Source of the DNA: Cyathus striatus
Taxonomy: Eukaryota; Basidiomycota; Agaricomycetes; Agaricales; Nidulariaceae
DNA length: 64,000 nt
Direction of reading: 5' to 3'
Assembly: GCA_025738555.1 (NCBI GenBank)
Contig: JAOVFP010000002.1
Span: 6,386,001 to 6,450,000 of the forward strand
Below, piece after piece: positions 57,975 through 64,000 of this stretch (its first letter is position 1; the number at the start of each line of letters is the position of its first letter). The notes beneath the pieces were generated by a model. The model was not told where the DNA came from and ran no database searches. It was given only the letters and a program-made list of their open reading frames with translations. The position numbers and the translations under genes were made by a program.

Positions 57975-58863
57975 CTTATCTTGGGCTCGTGTCTTTCAAA
58001 AGTCGCTAGACTTGAATCTAGTAAAGGTTCATACTCTGAGCAGACGGGAGCTGTTGTGGGACCTGAAGCTGAAGCACAAAGGTACATTCGTAAGAAGCAA
58101 AGTTTGATAAGTGTAGCATGGACGTACTGGAAGTACCAGGTGTGGCTTGGGGGCCCGTACCGGTTGTGTGGTACGATGGGGGTGAGTTTCCACTATATGT
58201 TTTAAATTAGAATCCCTCAGACCCCCTACAGTATGTGCCTTAGAGCCAGAACGTACCATGTTGCTGATACATTATCATATGATGGGTATTGGCGGCCCCT
58301 GGTCATTTTGCAGATGAAGGCTAGGAAGACGAATCCTGTGGGAAGAGAGCCATTAAAAACGAACAGCATCAGGCGTCTATCTATTACACCAGGTTAACAC
58401 GTGTAAAGCTTATGCTAATACTAATGAAGGAATAGCTAGTCCTTCGAATCTTCCTGTCATGTACTTTGTAGGTACGATCAAGTGTTCAAAGACACCCCGC
58501 CTCGGCTTCAAGTGCTCTACTTACTATACGGGGGCTGGCATAGCCACCTACCAAGCGGACTCGTCCTGCGCCTACCTCCCACTTCGTACCACCCATTACC
58601 CTTTCCCGCCGTTCCCTTTTGCCCTTGTGCCGTTGTGGTCCTTCCTTGCTCTCATTGGTCTTGGCGCATCATCTGCTGACCTGCCGCATTGCGCTGTGGA
58701 TGGCATTGGCCCGCCGCTCTGTCTTCTTTCTGAATGTGGCTCAGCCTGCTTTATTCTGGAGGGGCCTGCAGGTGGCGAGGGGGGGGCGGACAATGGGTAT
58801 GAGAGGTGGGGAGGAGGAGATTGGGAGGAGAGGTTGACGATGTTTGTTGATGCGTTTAACTAA
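57975..58863 (+). CDS. Uncertain plus-strand locus
   Basis: Frames at 57981-58205 and 58459-58863 (with an alternative frame 58482-58837) read in the same direction and could be exons. A GTGAGT donor lies at about 58180, after 'LCGTMG'. One alternative frame contains a hydrophobic 'IALWMALARRSVFFLNVAQPALFWRGL', suggesting a membrane segment. I recognise no family and cannot choose the frame. Confidence 0.25.
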
Positions 58864-58930
58864 GCGCGTTCTTACATGCACGTGACCGTAAACGGTGAGA
58901 TCGAATGTCAATGTCATTGTTCATTTTTGG

Positions 58931-59050
58931 TAGTCCGGAATCCGTCCTGCCTATCGCCGATCTCACGCTGGCCGCTGGCGTCACATAACTGGCGTGGGGG
59001 ATCTTCGTCAGTTTTAAAGATCGGCTATAGGCGGGACGGCTTCCGGACTA
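58931..59050. mobile_element. 120-bp MITE of the Y family
   Basis: The ends TAGTCCGGAA..CCGTCC are inverted repeats of about 36 bases with few mismatches. They are flanked by CATTTTTGG on both sides (58922-58930, 59051-59059). The ends match those of element Y (TAGTCYGGAAGCC) and the duplication length is the same, so it is a deletion derivative or relative of Y. Confidence 0.85.
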
Positions 59051-59633
59051 CATTTTTGGAATGCCAGTGCGCTTTAAGTTTGATGATCCTGCCGTATCGG
59101 TACCTGGCTCTGCATACCAAGTCCTTGCCTTCATCGAGACAGACCAGCAGCCGCCCACCAACCTCGTCCAGTTACTTACACGAGTTCGTCCATATGGAAA
59201 CTATACATAGATCACTAACATGTAACTTATATACTTACTATAGCTATGGGCAAATGAAAAGGTGAACCAACTTGGAACCGGCGATGAACATCTGACAACA
59301 ATCGTCCAATTGACACTTGCCACATGCCTCAGCCTGCCTCCTTGTCAATTATTTCCGACGGAAGCGAGATCCCAGGTTCAAGAAGTTGACAAGAACTCAA
59401 GAAAACACGCTGTTCGCCGTGTTTGGTGTTCACTTGTACATGGTTCACGTATTCAAAACGCATGCTCGAGGCTCTCTATTCTTATCCAAAAGTTCTGATC
59501 AATGGACAATGTTCGCCGCACCCTCCTCACTTTATCTTAGTCTTAAGCCTTGCGGCTGGCAACTTGACGCCTTGACTTTGATCCACCATCATCCCTCCAC
59601 GACACCTCTTGTATTACTGACAGGGACACGACA

Positions 59634-61158
59634 ATGTTCAACTTGAAGCTAGCGTCTCTGCTCTGCATTCTCTCCTATCATCTGCACCTGTCGGCAGCGA
59701 TATATAACCCCCTACGAGAGTATGCTGGAACCACCTTCTTCGATCGATGGGATTTTTACGGCAATTTCGATAATACTACATGGGGTGCGTTGGCCTTTAT
59801 CGAGGGGGTTTATCTTTATCTTGTACTGATTTGGAGCGCTCTAGGGAACGTAACGTATTTGGATCGTGCCGATGCTACCTCGAAAGACCTCGCGTTCATC
59901 AATGGTGCTGGAAATGCAATTATCAAGGTGGACAATACGACCAATATAGAGAATGGGCCTTTGGTATACCGTAATTCGGTGCGTACCCTCGTCACCCTTC
60001 CTCCATCATTCTTTCTCAACTAGACACTAGATACGAATAACGTCCCAAGACGCCTACGCAGTAGGCAGTCTAATCATTATCGACGCAGTACACATACCCT
60101 TCGGATGCTCCGTACGTCCCTTCCTAATAGCCCTCCCTTCCAAACTCATCACTGCATACCCAGGTATGGCCATCATTCTGGACACTCGGAAACGGAGGCA
60201 ACTGGCCAGCTGGAGGCGAAATCGACCTGATCGAAGCGATAAACCTCATGGGGAACAACCAAGTCGCCGTTCACACCGACCCGGGGTGCACTCTCAATAG
60301 CAGTTCATCTGCCCAGACGGGTAAAACGCTGCAAAGCGACTGTTCGAATTCTGCTGGATGTGTGGTTGCGGAGACGAAGAGTAATAGTTATGGAGAGACG
60401 TTCGCGCAGGCTGGTGGAGGTGTTTTCGCGATGCAGTTTGATGTTTCTGGGATATTTACGTGGTTTTGGAGCGTATGTCTTTTTCTTTTTTTGAGGGGAT
60501 GTGCTGATTGTGTGTGGGTAGAGGCCTGATATACCGGATAATATTAAGAATGCGAATTCGGTTTCGACGATGGATACGACTAGTTGGGGGTTGCCTTCTT
60601 CCGCATATGCTGCTTCTTCGTGTAATATTACGGAGATGTTCGAGCCTCAGCAGTTGGTTTTGCTTACTACGCTCTGTGGTGTCTGGTTCGTACCTCCCCT
60701 CCCCCTCTTCTCGTAAATGCTAACATCCCAACAGGGCAGGCGTACCTAGCATCTACGCAAACACATGCCACACGCCCACAGGAAACTGCGTACGTCTCTT
60801 CCCCGTCTACATCCTTTCCTTTCTAACCTCGCTATGAAAACAGTTCTTGGACAACATCGTAGGTTCTGGGAGTAACTACGACGACGCATATTGGGAAGTA
60901 CGATACGTACGAACATACACCGTTGCCAATTCCTCTACGTCTGGTTCGTTACCGGCTTCTTCTATTGCGTCCTCTTCTCCTGCAGGGACTTCATCGATAT
61001 CCGGTGGAACCTCTCCCGGTTCGAGTTCTACGAGTTCTACGAGTTCGGCATCGGTGCCTGGAACGAGTGATACGAGTCAGCTGGCGAGTGCGGCTGTTGC
61101 TGTGAAGGTTAGATGGGAGGTGGTGTTGGTGGGTCTTTTTGTTTTTGCTTTGTTATGA
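59634..61158 (+). CDS. GH16 beta-glucanase, GPI-anchored type
   Basis: Seven exons (59634-59784, 59845-59978, 60031-60111, 60164-60472, 60522-60685, 60735-60789, 60844-61158) join in phase to 402 residues. There is an N-terminal signal peptide (MFNLKLASLLCILSYHLHLSA), then 'FFDRWDFYGNFDNTTWGNVTYLDR', '[21 protein letters not shown]' and the catalytic GGEIDLIEAIN, with Glu141 as nucleophile, Asp143 as helper and Glu146 as acid/base. 'YWEVRYVRTY' closes the beta-sandwich. The last 85 residues are Ser/Thr-rich and end in a hydrophobic tail (VVLVGLFVFALL), the layout of a GPI-anchored wall protein. Family knowledge points to hydrolysis or remodelling of beta-1,3(1,4/1,6)-glucan in the cell wall. 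Confidence 0.9.
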
Positions 61159-62990
61159 TCGTTTGAACTTTGCTACGGTATACCACGGAGAGTTTGTTTT
61201 TGGATGACATTTTGCTATGTGTTTAACTTTGTATGTACTGCTTATGTAGGACACGGACTTTTGGGATGTGGTTGTTGTATTTCTGGCCTGTGACAGGCTG
61301 GTTTATTCGTTATTTATGACGGTGCTTGTATGTACTGTCTTTCAATTAAGTACTTACTTAGTAGTACTTATCGTGATTCGAGATGAGTTCAAAATATTCA
61401 GATTGTTTTCAACGATTTTGTTCGCGTTTGTGGTGATCACATGATGTAGACATGTCTCAGAGAATCGGAACAACGGTTACTTGTCGTTCTTGACTTTCAC
61501 CTTGCTAATCTATCACCACTTGTCATTTCCTACGTTCCTTGGCTATCGTCTTGAAAGACAGCGAGCGAGAGAAGATACCTAGCATCCCAGGGGCCAGGAA
61601 ATGACGTTGACTAACGAGCACTATCGTCCTTGAAGCTTTTGCAGGATCCATGTAGGATATGTCGACATTTGCCTTAATACCAAAGGTCATCTTTTCGAGG
61701 AGACCTTCAAAAATGGATACATGAATGTTGCATCTTCCGACACGGTTTAGAATAGCCTCGATTTCTAGGAGCTGCTTCCGATGGAACTGGAGACGACGTT
61801 AAGGACACCGTACCAGCCGGCTTAGTTGCACATCACCATTGGGTGTTCTGAGCTATGCGGCTCCTTCGCTTTCAAGCACGATTCTGACGTCTTTGACCAA
61901 GGAAATTAGGTAGTATGCTCCAGAATGATGGGCCTTTGCTGAAATGTCATCTAGCTTACTTGAGGTTGTTCTAGGATTTGTACGTGTGGCTGCCGTGCCT
62001 TGATCATCTGCGTGGAAGCTGTTTCGAGGAGATGGGTGGGGGGTGGAGGGGGTATCGTCCCCCGATACTTATATGCGGTGTAAAGGGGCGATTGACATTG
62101 GAAGGCCCGGTATATGCTTGCTCCGCTTTCGACCGCGATTCGGACATAACTTATTCTAGTCCATTATGAAGCATGGAAAAAGTTCGCCATGAACTTGGAG
62201 TTGGGAACTATTTCCATTTCGCTATGTTCAACGCTCCTCTGCCTTCATAGCGGCAGACGACGAGGACTTGCCAAGCTATAAGTAAGGAATTCACCTGGTA
62301 AGATCTTTAATCCATGCTCAAGCCTCACCTGACCTTATTTCAGGATTTTTTCAAGCCTTCAGCGTCAGGGGTGGTCATCATTGTGTGGGGAAAAGAGGTG
62401 AAGACGAATTCGAGTCTACATTATCCCCCGACACTTATGTGCGGCCGAAAGGAGAGTCGTGGCTGTCATTTTGATTGATTGCTGTCGGTAAGCAGCGGGG
62501 GTGCACAATGGTTGGTTACCGGGAGCTTGATTGATTGTGAAATACGGTGTAGCGGAGTTTGTAGTCTCCTGTTATTATCCGATTGGATCTCTCAGGGACA
62601 TCAGAATTCCCACAGCTCAATTCTCTGTCAAGACGAATCAGCCTGCCTGTCCAGCTGGGTGTTTATATACCATTTCGTGGCCAATTTGCGCGGTTAGGTA
62701 CCACTAGTATTACTAATTGAAGTACTTAAGTATGTACATAGGATTCATAGTGTGTGTGCACAAATATACTTCTGGCTTGCTTCTGGTAATACCATGCTCT
62801 TTTCCCTGGGGGCTGGAATTATTTTGCAATATTCTGTCTCCATTTATTTAGTGGTTCAACACACTTTTCTTAAATATATTAAATTTATCATACACTTGTA
62901 GTTATTAGTTAATACATTAGTAACCCTACTGGCATTATTTTATTCTTGTATTTATTATTTCTTCTTTGCAAATACTTCCTGGTGGTTTTA
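61159..62990. other. Stretch without recognisable genes, with one degenerate duplication
   Basis: A block ending 'cccccgatacttatatgcgg' near 62058-62080 recurs near 62424-62444 as 'cccccgacacttatgtgcgg', with related G-rich sequence before each. No coherent gene is visible. Confidence 0.4.
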
Positions 62991-64000
62991 CATATAATTT
63001 AAGCTCATATTGTATTGGGTTTCATTTAGATGGAAAGAAATACACCGTACTGCTGCTCTTTTAATGCATAACTTTAACCATTTTGAATTGATCTACATAA
63101 GATCAGTGACAACTGCTGAAGTTGGCTGCCCTGGCACCAAGAAAGGGTTACATTAACACACAGCCCCATGTACGATATACATGAAAATAGAGATAAAGGC
63201 AGATGAATTAGAAATAGAGTAAAAAAAGGGCAAAATGAAATGAGAAGTAGGCGAGATTGAAGAGAAATGGCTACAGACTACACTACCAGCACAGGTGCAT
63301 CAAAACCCTCATGCAAAAAACCCAGTGGGAAAAACATGCAGTCATAGGGAAAAAGCTACTGGCAGAACTAAAGTAACATAAAAAATAAGGAAACAGTGAG
63401 GTGAGAATGAAGGGGAGGAGGGTGGGTAATGAAAAATGCAATGCAATGCTGGTGTGAAGTGACAGAGCGCTGGTGCAGGATGGAGGAGGAAGAATCAGTG
63501 CCCAAAAACAGAGATATAGAGGAAATGCACCTGGTTGTTACATACCAATTCTCTTCCTGCTTAGAAGTGGTTGTGAAGACACCTGGAGGGTGTGGGAAAC
63601 TATAACAGAAACCCAAAGTGAGTATGGGTACAGGAATGGGAGTGGGAGTGTGGAAATGAACTGTGGCTTCAGCATATGTGCTGTGCCACCTGGATATCCC
63701 TGGGGAATGGTTTGTATTTCACAACAGATGATACCCAATGTAAGGAAATGTTTCAGAGTATGCAAGGGGCTTTGCCACTACACTAGGCAGTGGGAGAGAA
63801 ACCCAAAGGAAAACCTGGAGTGGGTTTTGGAACTTAGAGTAGGAAGAAAGTGTACAGAGTTGATATGAATACTGAAGACTACCTAGTACATTTGGAAGAC
63901 TATTTTTATGTACTAGTAAGACGTAGGTACGAATCTGGAGACAGAATGCTAAGTGTAAGTAAATGAAATAAAGACTGGGCAAAGAGGAGTAGCAGTGCAA
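62991..64000. repeat. CpG-poor, TG/CA-rich sequence, probably an old repeat
   Basis: There are few CG dinucleotides and many TG and CA, in contrast to the neighbouring gene region. Frames at 63473-63868 and 63368-63616 have no recognisable product. The composition is that of a methylated, decayed repeat running off the window edge. Confidence 0.4.

Overview
The window looks like nuclear DNA of a filamentous basidiomycete, most probably an Agaricomycete. Protein genes are split by many introns of about 40-70 bases, and the recognisable proteins belong to families I know from mushroom-forming fungi: the expanded multi-pass membrane family ending in 'RALPPSALESINW', an AIG1-like P-loop GTPase, two cytochrome P450s, a GPI-type GH16 glucanase and a RecQ-like helicase remnant typical of basidiomycete transposons. 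I cannot assign a genus.

Region 1 (1-39300) is repeat-rich. A two-gene unit recurs in several states of decay: a multi-pass membrane protein on the minus strand, a shared upstream module, and a membrane-anchored disordered protein on the plus strand. The membrane gene is intact at 3861-5517, split by a 5.4-kb transposon at 24871-31939, and frameshifted at 33942-35613. The disordered gene is essentially complete at 37532-39153 and broken at 567-1435 and 22800-23600. An intact five-exon GTPase gene lies at 7785-9206. Between 10.3 and 20.7 kb one copy of the module has been invaded repeatedly. The insertion order can be read from target-site duplications: W (10337-12946), X (12984-17915) carrying Y (12998-15028), its relative X2 (15193-16431) and two solo LTRs, then Z (17930-20650) with a foldback element inside. 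A relative of Z, called Z2 (21122-22543), sits in the promoter of a decayed gene.

Region 2 (40500-46300) holds two tandem minus-strand P450 genes with complete haem-binding motifs and a weakly supported hypothetical locus. Region 3 (46300-53900) is mostly empty of genes. It contains a decayed transposon-type zinc-finger protein (48700-49762) and a near-perfect 1.17-kb palindrome (50505-51669) with a mariner-like foldback at its centre.

Region 4 (54000-61200) is an ordinary gene region: a broken aldo/keto reductase, a small acidic protein, a cysteine-containing repeat protein, a 120-bp MITE related to element Y, and the GH16 enzyme. The last 2.8 kb shows no gene, and its final 1 kb is CpG-poor, like an old methylated repeat.

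Most of the biology is genome dynamics: duplication of a divergent gene pair, CpG-biased decay of copies, and at least five transposon families whose ends and target duplications can be read by eye.
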